Positions 7,290 to 14,854 of a DNA stretch of 36,346 nt are shown piece by piece (within the stretch, counting starts at the first letter, position 1; the number at the start of each line of letters is the position of its first letter). The stretch is from Phycisphaerae bacterium (GTDB taxonomy: Bacteria; Planctomycetota; Phycisphaerae; UBA1845): the NCBI GenBank assembly GCA_029260055.1, contig JAJDDX010000070.1, positions 1-36,346 on the forward strand. The letters are read 5' to 3'. The notes beneath the pieces are model-generated. The model worked only from the letters and a program-made list of their open reading frames with translations. It did no database searches and was not told the DNA's origin. A program made the translations under genes and the position numbers.

Positions 7290-8366
7290 ATGAGAATCGC
7301 GACATCGGACATCCTACGCACGCTCGGTCGCCTTTCGACGATTGCCCTCTTGTTCACGGCGGCCGGCTGTGCCTCGACTGGTTCGAAGACGACGCCGGTC
7401 TACTTCCCCGCAAAGCCCGCGACGCCGCACGTCGTGCACCTGAAGTCGTTCAACAGCCTGCACAGCCTTGTGCCGCCTCAGGTGACGTTCGTTGATGTCA
7501 TCCGTGGCGGGGCGGGCAGCCCCTACGTCGGTACGCCGGCGGGCGTCGCCTATCGGGACGGGCATCTCTACATCTGTGACACTGACGCAGCCGCCGTTCA
7601 CGACTGGAATCTCGCCACGGGTAAGGCTCGGCGAATCGGCGCGAGCGGAGATACCACGTTGGTCACGCCGGTGGCGGTGGCTGTCGATGCGGCCGGGCGC
7701 GTCTGCGTGGCGGACACAGGCCGCTCAGAGGTTGTGGTCTTCGCGTCCGGAAGCGAGGTAAAGCGGCTCAAGCCGGCCGGGCGCGACGCCTATCGACCCG
7801 TGGCGGTGGCCGTCCACGGCTCGACGTTGTTCGTAGCGGACATCGCATCGCACGTAGTCGATCGGTTTTCGCTCGACGACGGCTCGCACCAGGGTTCGAT
7901 CGGCAAGGCCGGCAGCGGCGAGGGCGAGTTCTACTTCCCGATGGGCGTGGCCACCGATGCGAAGGGCCGCCTCTTCGCGAGCGACATGATGAACGCTCGC
8001 GTGCAGGCGTTCGATTCGGATGGCAACGCCACGCTCAGCTTCGGTCAGCCCGGCGATCGCTATGGCGACATGGGCAAGCCGAAACAACTCGCCGTCGGCC
8101 CGGACGGTACGATCTTCGTCGCCGATTCGGAGTTCGCACACGTACATATGTTCAACGACGCCGGGCAGCTTCTGATGCTCCTCGGCGGCAGCGGCGACTC
8201 AGCCGGCTCCACGCCCATGCCGATCGGCGTAGCCGTCGCCGAGACGCTGCCGGAGCCGCTTGCCGGCATGGTTCCGTCCGACTTTGACGCCGCCTACTAC
8301 CTCTTCGTGACCAACAGCCTCGGCACGAAACGCGTCAGCCTCTACGCGGTCGGCGTCGGCAAGTAA
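7290..8366 (+). CDS. NHL-repeat beta-propeller lipoprotein (second of two)
   Basis: The 358-residue product has a signal with lipobox AAGC (Cys27). NHL-type blades run from about residue 80 to the C-terminus: GTPAGVAYRDGHLYICD, TPVAVAVDAAGRVCVADTG, RPVAVAVHGSTLFVADI, FPMGVATDAKGRLFASD and KPKQLAVGPDGTIFVADSE. The last part (about residues 310-358) is more divergent. It starts 2 bases after the tetrahaem stop and closes the operon. It resembles the first NHL lipoprotein in plan (same anchor, similar blades, FNDAGQLLMLLGG against FDDAGRLLMAFGG) but differs in the inter-blade stretches, so the pair is an old duplication or two parallel recruits. Binding of cytochromes or of the porin is inferred from the operon. 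No enzymatic motif was seen. Confidence 0.88.
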   Translation: MRIATSDILRTLGRLSTIALLFTAAGCASTGSKTTPVYFPAKPATPHVVHLKSFNSLHSLVPPQVTFVDVIRGGAGSPYVGTPAGVAYRDGHLYICDTDAAAVHDWNLATGKARRIGASGDTTLVTPVAVAVDAAGRVCVADTGRSEVVVFASGSEVKRLKPAGRDAYRPVAVAVHGSTLFVADIASHVVDRFSLDDGSHQGSIGKAGSGEGEFYFPMGVATDAKGRLFASDMMNARVQAFDSDGNATLSFGQPGDRYGDMGKPKQLAVGPDGTIFVADSEFAHVHMFNDAGQLLMLLGGSGDSAGSTPMPIGVAVAETLPEPLAGMVPSDFDAAYYLFVTNSLGTKRVSLYAVGVGK

Positions 8367-8455
8367 TCGCGTCGATACGTCAGATCCACGACACTTCACG
8401 CCATGATCCGGATGCGTTAGCCTGTCCGCACCCGACCTAAGGAGTGACAGCGCTT

Positions 8456-9856
8456 ATGAAGATACAGTTCCTCGGTGCGACGCGGCAGGTGACCGGGTCG
8501 TGCTACTTTCTGGAAGCCGGTGGGCTCCGTCTGCTGATCGATTGTGGCATGTTTCAGGAGCGTGCCCATCTCGGACGCAACTGGGAGCCGCTGCCGGTGC
8601 AGCCGAGTTCGATCGACTGCGTATTGCTGACCCACGCACACCTTGATCATTCGGGGTTGATACCGCGCCTCGTGGCGGCCGGCTTCGGTGGATCGATCCT
8701 GACCACCGGCGCGTCGCGAGATGTGGCGAAGATCATCCTTACCGATTCGGCACGCATTCAGTCGGAAGACGCGCGGTTCAAGAAGAAGCGTCACCGGCGT
8801 GAGAAGCGAAAGAGCCGATACCCCGTCGTGCCACTCTATCGATCAAGCGATGTCACCGCTGCGATGAACCTGTTTCGTGACGTGGCCTATGGCAAGTCCG
8901 TCAGGCTGAACGATCATGTTAGCGCCACGTTCCGCGACGCCGGCCACATCCTCGGCTCGGCGATGGTCGAGCTGACCGTCAGTGAGGACGGCAAGCAGCG
9001 TACGATCGTCTTTTCCGGCGACATCGGGCAGAACGACAAGCCGATCATCCGTGACCCGGCGATGATCGAGCGGGCGGACTACGTCGTGATGGAGTCGACC
9101 TATGGCGGTCGCCACCACGCTGAGTCCGGTGCCGTCGAGGATCAGCTCTGCGACGTGATCAACGAGACAGTGGCGGCCGGCGGGAACCTGGTCGTGCCGA
9201 CGTTCGCCGTCGAGCGGGCGCAGGAGCTGGTCTACTACGTCGGTGATCTGCTGGCGGAGGACAGGATTCCGCACCTCATGGTGTTTCTCGACAGCCCGAT
9301 GGCGGTGAACGTGACGGGCGTCTTCCGCGCTCATCGCGAATGCCTGGATGCCGAGGCGATGGAGCGCGTCAGCGGTGGTAAGCCCCTGTTTCGCTTCCCC
9401 GGGCTCAAGCTGGTTCGCCACAGCCGTGAATCCAAAGCCATTAACCGCATCAATGGTACGTGCATAATCATGGCCGGCTCGGGCATGTGTACCGCCGGTC
9501 GCATCAAGCATCATCTCGTCAAGAACGTGTCGCGGCCGGAGAGTACGATTCTGTTCTGCGGTTACCAGGCCAACGGCACGCTCGGGCGGCAACTCGTGGA
9601 GGGCAAGCCGGAGGTGCGTATCCACGGGGCTCAGTACGATGTGCGGGCGAAGATTCGGCAGGTCCACGGTGTGTCCGCTCACGCGGATCACGGCGATCTG
9701 CTGGCGTGGCTCGGGCATCTAGCGCAGCCGCCGCGTCGCGTCTTCTTGACGCACGGCGAGGAGTCGTCGGCCAACGCGCTGGCTACGGACATCAAGGCGC
9801 GGTTGGGATGTGCCGTCGAGGTCCCCGCCTACGAAGCTACGTACGACCTGGATTGA
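8456..9856 (+). CDS. beta-CASP metallo-beta-lactamase-fold RNase-like protein
   Basis: The 466-residue product has the metal-binding HAHLDH motif (His60, His62, Asp64, His65), then FRDAGHILGSA and FSGDIGQ, completing the dinuclear zinc site. The beta-CASP part follows with VMESTYGGRHH, the IIMAGSGMCTAGR segment, VHGVSAHADHGDL and FLTHGEE, and this set marks the CPSF73/YSH1-like nucleases found in bacteria. Its length is close to that of the Thermus TTHA0252-type RNases (about 430-470). The likely activity is endo- or exonucleolytic RNA cleavage in the cytosol. The start was placed at ATG 8456 because AAGGAG (8439-8444) lies 11 bases upstream; an in-frame GTG at 8444 overlaps that site and is less likely. 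It follows the cytochrome operon after an 89-bp gap and is probably an independent housekeeping gene. Confidence 0.92.
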   Translation: MKIQFLGATRQVTGSCYFLEAGGLRLLIDCGMFQERAHLGRNWEPLPVQPSSIDCVLLTHAHLDHSGLIPRLVAAGFGGSILTTGASRDVAKIILTDSARIQSEDARFKKKRHRREKRKSRYPVVPLYRSSDVTAAMNLFRDVAYGKSVRLNDHVSATFRDAGHILGSAMVELTVSEDGKQRTIVFSGDIGQNDKPIIRDPAMIERADYVVMESTYGGRHHAESGAVEDQLCDVINETVAAGGNLVVPTFAVERAQELVYYVGDLLAEDRIPHLMVFLDSPMAVNVTGVFRAHRECLDAEAMERVSGGKPLFRFPGLKLVRHSRESKAINRINGTCIIMAGSGMCTAGRIKHHLVKNVSRPESTILFCGYQANGTLGRQLVEGKPEVRIHGAQYDVRAKIRQVHGVSAHADHGDLLAWLGHLAQPPRRVFLTHGEESSANALATDIKARLGCAVEVPAYEATYDLD

Positions 9857-9956
9857 CAGCAAGCCCGAACGATGCCATGGGTGGTCGATCGACCCGTGCC
9901 ACCCGGTATCGGCTTGACGGCGGGTGCCACTGGCGGCTTGTCCACCAGTGCCGAAT

Positions 9957-10033
9957 GGGTGGCATGGGCAAACTCGTTTGCCCGTGCGTATCCGACTTCG
10001 TCACGGGCAAGCTGCTGCTTGCACATGCCACCC
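9957..10033. repeat. palindromic repeat, family A (copy 2, longest)
   Basis: The outer arms GGGTGGCATG and CATGCCACCC enclose two inner hairpins, GGGCAAACTCGTTTGCCC and CGGGCAAGCTGCTGCTTGC. The right half is shared with 550-605. Just upstream (about 9896-9950) lie related pieces with GCCACTGGCGG and CCACCAGTG like those near 23449-23560. It sits between two gene ends, at 9856 (plus) and 10102 (minus), so it could act as a bidirectional mRNA end or nucleoid-binding site. Confidence 0.7.
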
Positions 10034-10101
10034 AGCATCGGTCCGAAGGCGGGTGCGGCCGGCGGCGACGCGCCGGACCTCGACTCGGGACGGTTCCAGT
10101 T

Positions 10102-10635
10102 CTAGTTGTTCTCGGCGCCTTGCTGAATCCATGACCGGATCAGGGCGATCTCATCGTCGCTCAGCGCCGGTGCGAAGCGCGGCATGCGTAGCCCCACGGG
10201 CGGGCTGTCCGATTCGACCTTCGCGAGCAGCAGGCTGGCATCCGGATCGCCCGGCGCTACCAGCGTGAGGTCCGGATCTTGCACGCTTGGCTGGCTCACC
10301 AGTAGGTCATAGGCGACGCCTTCGGTCAGTTGGAGTGCAATGCCGGCGAGGTCGGCGGCGCCGCCGGGGCTGTGGCAGCCTGCACAGTTGGTCGTGAAGA
10401 TCGGCTGTATGTCGCCGGCGAAGGATACGACGTCCGTACCGGCGTTGTCGTTGGCACCGGCGTTGTCGTTTTCGTTTCCGCCGGTCGAACCGTTGTCGCC
10501 CGTCGACGTGTTGTCATTGCCATTACCGTCTAGTGTCGTACTCGGGTTACACCCGGCGGTCAGCGCAATCAGCGCCGCGCACATGCCAAATGCCATCACT
10601 TGCACGATCCTCGCTTCGAGTTTGTTTGATCTCAT
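10102..10635 (-). CDS. monohaem cytochrome c lipoprotein
   Basis: The 177-residue protein has a signal peptide with lipobox LTAGC at about residue 29, then a low-complexity linker of Gly, Asn, Asp and Ser (about 40 residues). The folded part begins FAGDIQPIFTTNCAGCH, with a single haem site. Conserved blocks follow, LLVSQPSVQDPDLTLVAPGDPDASLL, RMPRF and ALSDDEIALIRSWIQQGA, typical of the planctomycete-type cytochrome domains in which a Met after LRMP... can be the sixth ligand. It is likely a tethered periplasmic electron carrier. The start at 10635 was chosen over an upstream Met because GAGGAG lies 5 bases before it and the signal peptide begins there. The linker resembles that of the lipoprotein at 32664. 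It has no neighbours on the same strand, so it is probably monocistronic. Confidence 0.88.
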   Translation of the reverse strand: MRSNKLEARIVQVMAFGMCAALIALTAGCNPSTTLDGNGNDNTSTGDNGSTGGNENDNAGANDNAGTDVVSFAGDIQPIFTTNCAGCHSPGGAADLAGIALQLTEGVAYDLLVSQPSVQDPDLTLVAPGDPDASLLLAKVESDSPPVGLRMPRFAPALSDDEIALIRSWIQQGAENN

Positions 10636-10922
10636 GATGCTCCTCACTGTTGTTTCTTCCCTATGGTCTTCGCCGCGTAGATTGGGCACGGCGGTATCGG
10701 CCCGTTCGATGATACTACCTCGGACCGAGCGTCAACGCACTGCGGCAAAACCGAAAACGATCGGAGCGATGGCCGTGGCGGCTGAATGCGTAGGCATTCG
10801 CGCCACGTCGCGCCCGATAACGGCGCATACCCCCACATAGCCGTTGGGAATCGCAACGGTTTCGGGACGTTCGAAATCGGTGCGCAGGGTACCTACCATG
10901 AGGTGTCCGGGAGGGGACATTC

Positions 10923-11342
10923 ATGGGGGATTCACCGAATCGAAAAGACCTGCGTCTGCACCGCGCGACTGATGAGGCGTGTGCGGCTGATGAGCGATGC
11001 GCGGTCGACGGGAGACGTGCAGCCGGCGTCCCGCGCATCGACGAGCAGGACATCTTTCGTCAACTCATCGTCGACGAGATTCGCAACGGTCGGCTCACAC
11101 GATCAAGGCGAAAGCGCATCGTGCGTTATGCCGCGCGGCTCAGGTTGAACGCGGTGCAGGCCGGCCGACTCATCGAGCAGTGCCGACAAGAGGTGAGCCG
11201 AAGCGATGATCCTGCGCACCGCGCGCACGCCCTTCGTCTCGTCGAGCCGGTAAGGCCGCTCATTCCGACGACCGTCAAGATATGGTCGGTGATTGCGGTA
11301 GCGATCGTGCTGGATATTCTGTTAGTGGGTTGGCTGCTGTAG
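10923..11342 (+). CDS. small tail-anchored protein of unknown function
   Basis: The 139-residue product is basic and helix-rich, with a single hydrophobic segment at the very C-terminus (VIAVAIVLDILLVGWLL). This suggests a cytosolic domain held to the membrane by a tail anchor. The central region (DEQDIFRQLIVDEIRNGRLTRSRRKRIVRYAARL) is amphipathic and looks folded, but I do not recognise the family. A strong purine run (GGGAGGGGA) lies about 5 bases before ATG 10923, which supports the start. It is divergent from the monohaem cytochrome gene across a 287-bp gap. No enzymatic motif was seen. It may be lineage-specific. Confidence 0.65.
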   Translation: MGDSPNRKDLRLHRATDEACAADERCAVDGRRAAGVPRIDEQDIFRQLIVDEIRNGRLTRSRRKRIVRYAARLRLNAVQAGRLIEQCRQEVSRSDDPAHRAHALRLVEPVRPLIPTTVKIWSVIAVAIVLDILLVGWLL

Positions 11343-11345
11343 ATC

Positions 11346-11378
11346 TTAGCTATCAGCTATCAGCTCTCAGCCGTCAGC
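11346..11378 (+). repeat. TCAGC-type direct-repeat cluster, left boundary of the TIR islet
   Basis: Three to four imperfect units of about 8 bp (TAGCTATCAGCTATCAGC, then TCTCAGCCGTCAGC) follow directly after the preceding gene. A matching cluster in the opposite orientation lies at 14136-14167, on the other side of the two TIR genes. The two clusters therefore form an inverted pair about 2.8 kb apart. Confidence 0.7.
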
Positions 11379-11400
11379 GCTAAGCCCTATCGCGGGACCG

Positions 11401-11442
11401 GCTTCCCCCTTTGCCATGGGGGGTTTGTGGGGGGTCTGCCCG
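11401..11442 (+). repeat. 42-bp palindromic repeat, family F (intergenic copy)
   Basis: A CCCCCTTTGCCATGGGGGG hairpin is followed by GGGGGGTCTGCCCG. The whole 42-nt stretch matches 37 of 42 bases with the complement of 19468-19509, which lies inside mnmG. Confidence 0.8.
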
Positions 11443-11483
11443 CCGCACGCTCTTGGACGCTCAGACGCTCACTCCTGTTGACG

Positions 11484-11512
11484 TTGGTTCCGCGGCACCG
11501 TTCCGGTATGAT
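11484..11512 (+). promoter_or_regulatory. promoter of the first TIR-HEAT gene
   Basis: A -35-like TTGGTT (11484-11489) and a -10-like TATGAT (11507-11512) are separated by 17 bp. The ATG lies at 11521, about where transcription would begin, so the mRNA should be leaderless or nearly so. There is no ribosome site before the ATG. The same arrangement precedes the second TIR gene. Confidence 0.6.
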
Positions 11513-11520
11513 ATTCGTCC

Positions 11521-12975
11521 ATGGCTGACTCTTCCGAGAAAGTCGACTCTGCTGCCAAGCCGCCCAAGGTCTTCATCTGCTACGCCAAGGAGGACGGAGC
11601 CAAGGTCCGCAAGCTCTTCGAGCGTCTCGCCGCCGCCGGCGCCGATCCCTGGTTCGACCTGCACAGTCTGGTGTTGGGCGACCTCTGGGACCCCGAGATT
11701 CAGGCGGCCATCAAGACCGCGGACGTCTTCGTCGTCTGCCTGAGCCCCCACTTCGATAAGGATGGGTATCGCCAGAAAGAGGTACGTCGTGCCATGGAGG
11801 TCGCCGAGCGCAAGCCGCCTGGGAAGGGAGGTTTCATCATCCCCTTCATCCTGGAGCCGTGCGAAGAGCTTCCGAAGTGGTGCAGACCGATCCATGCCGG
11901 GGGCGATCAGTCGAAACCGACATCGGTTGACGAACTCATCACCGCCATCGAACGCCACAGAGGCACGATGCTCGTCCCGCCGGACCCCAACGTCCGGCGC
12001 CTAAAGCTCTTTTCCCCGGCGCTGCACTCCCCTGACGCTCGAGATCGGCGCACGGCAGTCGAAGCACTCGGCGGTGCTGGTAGATCGGCCGTCTCTGCGC
12101 TAGTCCAAGCCTTGCACGACGAAGAATCGTATGTCCGGTATAGCGCACTGAGGACGCTCGGCGACATCGGACCGGCCGCCAAAGACGCCATCCCTGATCT
12201 TATCGAAGTCCTGGAGGACGAAGCCTCGGGTATCCGGGCGCAGGGCGCGGATGTCTTAGGACAGATCGGCCCCCATGCAGTTGATGCCGTTCCTGCTCTC
12301 GTCCAAGCCGTGACGGATGGGGACGCGTTTGTCCGGCGCAGCGCCATCAAAGCCCTCGGTAAGATCGGCCCGGGTGCCGTTGACGCCGCCCCAGCTCTCG
12401 TTGAGGCAATGAAGGACCGAGACTCGCAAGTCCTGAAATGCGCCGTGCATGCCCTCGGTGGAATCGGCACGGTCCCCAGAGCCAGCGTCGCCGCGCTCGT
12501 GCAAGCCGCCGACCACGAAGACTCTGACATTCGCGCCCTCGCCGTGAGGACCCTTTGCCGGCTCGGCCCGGATGCCGTTGACGCCGTCCCGGCTCTCGTT
12601 GCAGCAATGGAGGACGAACACCCGTTTGTGCGAGTGTACGCCGCGCAGGCCCTTGGCCAGATTGGGCCCGCAGCCGGAAGCGCTGTTCCGGAACTCATCC
12701 AAGCCCTGTGGAACGAATTCTCGGACATGCGGTATCACGCCGCGTGCTCCCTCGGTGACATCGGTCCAGCCGCCAAAGATGCCATTCCAGATCTCATCGA
12801 GATCCTCAAGACGAAAGACTCAGCCCTGCGTTCGCAGGCTGCGCGCTCCCTCGGCGCGATCGGGCGTCACGCCGCAGGCGCTGTCCCCACCCTACTCCAA
12901 GCCTTGAAGGACGAAGACAGATACGTGCGAAATGCCGCCGAGGGAGCCCTCAAGCGTATCCGCAAGACTCCGTGA
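11521..12975 (+). CDS. TIR-domain protein with long HEAT-repeat array
   Basis: This 484-residue protein has a TIR domain at about residues 15-150: PKVFICYAKEDGAKV, a DPWFDLHSL loop, TADVFVVCLSP and GFIIPFILEPCE. Glu87 in YRQKEVRRAME takes the place of the catalytic Glu of NAD-cleaving TIR domains. From about residue 165 to the end there are nine to ten HEAT-type repeats of 30-39 residues, with the recurring core ALG-x-IGP-x-A-x-DAVPALV-x-A. Bacterial TIR proteins often act in abortive phage defence by NAD depletion or by making cyclic ADP-ribose products; a HEAT array would serve for sensing or assembly. The start matches the promoter position and the parallel start of the next gene. The gene is followed after 85 bp by a shorter paralogue. 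Defence is inferred from family and context. Confidence 0.9.
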   Translation: MADSSEKVDSAAKPPKVFICYAKEDGAKVRKLFERLAAAGADPWFDLHSLVLGDLWDPEIQAAIKTADVFVVCLSPHFDKDGYRQKEVRRAMEVAERKPPGKGGFIIPFILEPCEELPKWCRPIHAGGDQSKPTSVDELITAIERHRGTMLVPPDPNVRRLKLFSPALHSPDARDRRTAVEALGGAGRSAVSALVQALHDEESYVRYSALRTLGDIGPAAKDAIPDLIEVLEDEASGIRAQGADVLGQIGPHAVDAVPALVQAVTDGDAFVRRSAIKALGKIGPGAVDAAPALVEAMKDRDSQVLKCAVHALGGIGTVPRASVAALVQAADHEDSDIRALAVRTLCRLGPDAVDAVPALVAAMEDEHPFVRVYAAQALGQIGPAAGSAVPELIQALWNEFSDMRYHAACSLGDIGPAAKDAIPDLIEILKTKDSALRSQAARSLGAIGRHAAGAVPTLLQALKDEDRYVRNAAEGALKRIRKTP

Positions 12976-13023
12976 GCGCCTTGGGCAGCTCGCGCTTGGG
13001 GCCCGTCGACCTCTACATCATGT

Positions 13024-13052
13024 TTGGCTTCGCCGTTGCCTTTCCGTATCAT
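13024..13052 (+). promoter_or_regulatory. promoter of the second TIR-HEAT gene
   Basis: TTGGCT (13024-13029) and TATCAT (13047-13052) are 17 bp apart and the ATG is at 13061. The layout and the TTCCG(G)TAT context copy those of the first TIR gene, so the duplicated unit included its promoter. A leaderless transcript is predicted. Confidence 0.6.
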
Positions 13053-13060
13053 GTTTCCTC

Positions 13061-13822
13061 ATGTTCGACCCTCCCGAGCCAGTTGAATCCGCCGTCAAGC
13101 CACCGAAGGTCTTCATCTGTTACGCCAAGGAGGACGCTCCCGCCGTCCGCAAGCTCTTCAAGCGTCTGCAGGCCGCCGGCGCCGACCCTTGGTTCGACAT
13201 GCACAACCTCCGTCGCGGCCAGCGCTGGCGCGAAACGATCAAAGCCACCATCCGTACCGCTGACGTATTCGTTCCCTGTCTCAGCCCCAACTTCGACAAG
13301 AAGGGGTACAAGCAGGTCGAGGTTCGCCTCGCAATGAGTGTTGCCGAGGAAGAGCCGATCGGTCGCGAGGGGTTCATCATCCCATTCATCCTCGAACCGT
13401 GCGAGATCCCCACGTGGTGCAAGGAACTCCACGTAGGGGATCCGTCCCAGCCCACTCCATTCGAGGAATTCATCCAGGACATCGAGGCGTATACCGGTAC
13501 CCAACTCGTCCCCCCCGACCTCAACGCCCGCAGGTTGAAGTACTTGATCGCTGGCCTGTCGTCGCCGAACGCCGAGGATCGCGAGAGCGCCGCCAACGCC
13601 CTCGGCAGAATCGGCCCCGCCGCCGCAGACGCCGTCCCCGCCCTCACCGCAGCCCAAAACGACGAACGCCACCAGGTCCGATCGAGAGCCGCCATCGCCC
13701 TCGGCAGGATAGGCCCCGCCGCCGCCGCCGCCGTCCCGGCCCTCACCGAAACCCTGAAGGATGAATATGACTCGGTCCGTGGCAGCGCCGAGGAAGCTCT
13801 GAAGCACATCCGCTGCGAGTAG
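13061..13822 (+). CDS. TIR-domain protein with short HEAT array (paralogue of the previous gene)
   Basis: The 253-residue product begins MFDPPEPVESAVKPPKVF, aligning with MADSSEKVDSAAKPPKVF of the upstream protein, and the TIR domain keeps the same spacing and Glu87 (YKQVEVRLAM). Many blocks are identical or nearly so, such as FICYAKED, AAGADPWFD, GFIIPFILEPCE and LVPPD. Only about two and a half HEAT units follow (NALGRIGPAAADAVPAL, IALGRIGPAAAAAVPAL, then a capping EEALKHIRCE). It therefore has the same effector with a much shorter sensor or assembly arm. The earlier in-frame ATG codons are less likely because the promoter -10 lies at 13047-13052. The two proteins could form a mixed complex or recognise different triggers, which is inference. 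Confidence 0.88.
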   Translation: MFDPPEPVESAVKPPKVFICYAKEDAPAVRKLFKRLQAAGADPWFDMHNLRRGQRWRETIKATIRTADVFVPCLSPNFDKKGYKQVEVRLAMSVAEEEPIGREGFIIPFILEPCEIPTWCKELHVGDPSQPTPFEEFIQDIEAYTGTQLVPPDLNARRLKYLIAGLSSPNAEDRESAANALGRIGPAAADAVPALTAAQNDERHQVRSRAAIALGRIGPAAAAAVPALTETLKDEYDSVRGSAEEALKHIRCE

Positions 13823-13928
13823 GGCTTCTCGTCTGCCGACGAAGCGCCCGATTCCATAGGCTCGTGTAGTCTTCGTTCGCTATTCTGCAATCCGCCGTCG
13901 CCGTGATCGGGCACCACAGGATGAAGAC

Positions 13929-14049
13929 GGTTCGACCCCTCCAGGGTCGTCTTCGGTGGGGGGGATGCGATCCGGGGGTATCCGCCTTCGCTTCGCCGAA
14001 GGCGGATACCCCCGGCTACTATCGTGCAGGCCTTCAGCCTGCTCTGGTT
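13929..14049 (+). repeat. triple-hairpin repeat module, family C (copy 1)
   Basis: Three short palindromes stand in a row: GACCCCTCCAGGGTC, a large hairpin GGGGGTATCCGCCTTCG paired with GGCGGATACCCCC, and CAGGCCTTCAGCCTG. GGCTACTATCGTGCAGG links the last two. Two further copies, facing each other, are at 34587-34692 and 34726-34834. They are non-coding. Confidence 0.75.
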
Positions 14050-14135
14050 CACTCAGGGCGGTTCGCCGTTGCCGCTTCGCCATTCGCCATTCTGAATCTG
14101 CGTGCGACTGTGGACATGCCCACGGCGTCGCCTCC

Positions 14136-14167
14136 GGCTGATAGCTGAAAGCTGAGAGCTGAAAACC
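14136..14167 (-). repeat. TCAGC-type direct-repeat cluster, right boundary of the TIR islet
   Basis: GGCTGATAGCTGAAAGCTG and AGAGCTGAAAACC are, on the complement, the same TCAGCT-type units seen at 11346-11378. The orientation is opposite to the left cluster. Confidence 0.7.
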
Positions 14168-14215
14168 GAGTGCGCCGGCCGTAGATCACACTCTGTTTAT
14201 GTCAGAATTCGCCGC

Positions 14216-14773
14216 CTACGAATCGGCGCTGGGCTGGGCTTGTTCTACTTCGAGGACGCGGTGGACTAGCCGCCGTTGGGCGCCGACCAGGTCTCGGCAG
14301 ATCAGTTCGACGCGCTTGTTGAGGCTGCGGCGTTCGTGGATGACCCGGCGGACCAGGTCGCGCATGCGGCGATACTTGACGGCGTGCTGGTGGTGGATCT
14401 GATGGCCGCGCAGGGCTCGCTCGGCGGATTCGACCAGCTCGCCTACCGCGAACGGCTTGGGGAACAGGTCGCGCACGCCCAAACGCATCGCCTCGATGGC
14501 GTCGTCGAGATCGGGCTCGTCGGCGAGCAGGATGATCGGCCTCTTGCGAAGGGCGAGCAGTTGCTCCGCCAGCTCCATGCCGTGAGCGTCGGGAAGAATC
14601 GTCTCCGTGATCACCAGATCGTGCGGCTCGATCATGTCCGTGTCCAGGCACGACTCGGCGTCAGCCACGCACGTGAGCTGCGCGTCGAGGCGGTAGGATA
14701 GCGCCGCCACCAGGATCTCGACTGCGTCGGGATCGGGCTCGACCACGAGAATTTTCGGCGTCACGTCGGGCAT
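14216..14773 (-). CDS. receiver-domain protein with Glu at the phospho-acceptor site
   Basis: The 185-residue protein has an N-terminal receiver domain (about residues 5-120) with the acidic VVEPDPD pocket, a conserved LFPKPF Lys loop and an ILPDAHG turn. The residue that is normally the phosphorylated Asp is Glu57 (LVITETILPD). A Glu there often mimics the phosphorylated state, so the protein may be constitutively active or not phosphorylated. The remaining 65 residues form a basic, helix-rich tail (KYRRMRDLVRRVIHERRSLNKRVELICRDL) that could be a coiled coil; no DNA-binding or enzymatic output domain is recognisable. A TAGGAG site lies 5 bases before the ATG. It is the last gene of a three-gene minus-strand signalling operon, 81 bp after the kinase gene. 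Its output is unknown. Confidence 0.85.
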   Translation of the reverse strand: MPDVTPKILVVEPDPDAVEILVAALSYRLDAQLTCVADAESCLDTDMIEPHDLVITETILPDAHGMELAEQLLALRKRPIILLADEPDLDDAIEAMRLGVRDLFPKPFAVGELVESAERALRGHQIHHQHAVKYRRMRDLVRRVIHERRSLNKRVELICRDLVGAQRRLVHRVLEVEQAQPSADS

Positions 14774-14854
14774 AGCGCTCCTACGGAAACTAACTGGGTA
14801 CCCCGGTCAGTGCGCAAGTGATTGGATCGGGCGTTGGCGGATGCCAGTTGGCTG

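Larger units (their letters stand above)
13823..14215. other. intergenic region rich in repeats
   Basis: This 393-bp gap separates the second TIR gene (plus) from the receiver gene (minus), so both genes end here. It contains one family C triple-hairpin module (13929-14049) and the TCAGC-type cluster (14136-14167). No gene was seen in the remainder. Confidence 0.7.

Noticed and set aside
13929-13945. tRNA-like GGTTCGACCCC
   Set aside because: It resembles a T-loop, but it belongs to the first hairpin of repeat family C. No acceptor stem, anticodon arm or D-arm is around it.
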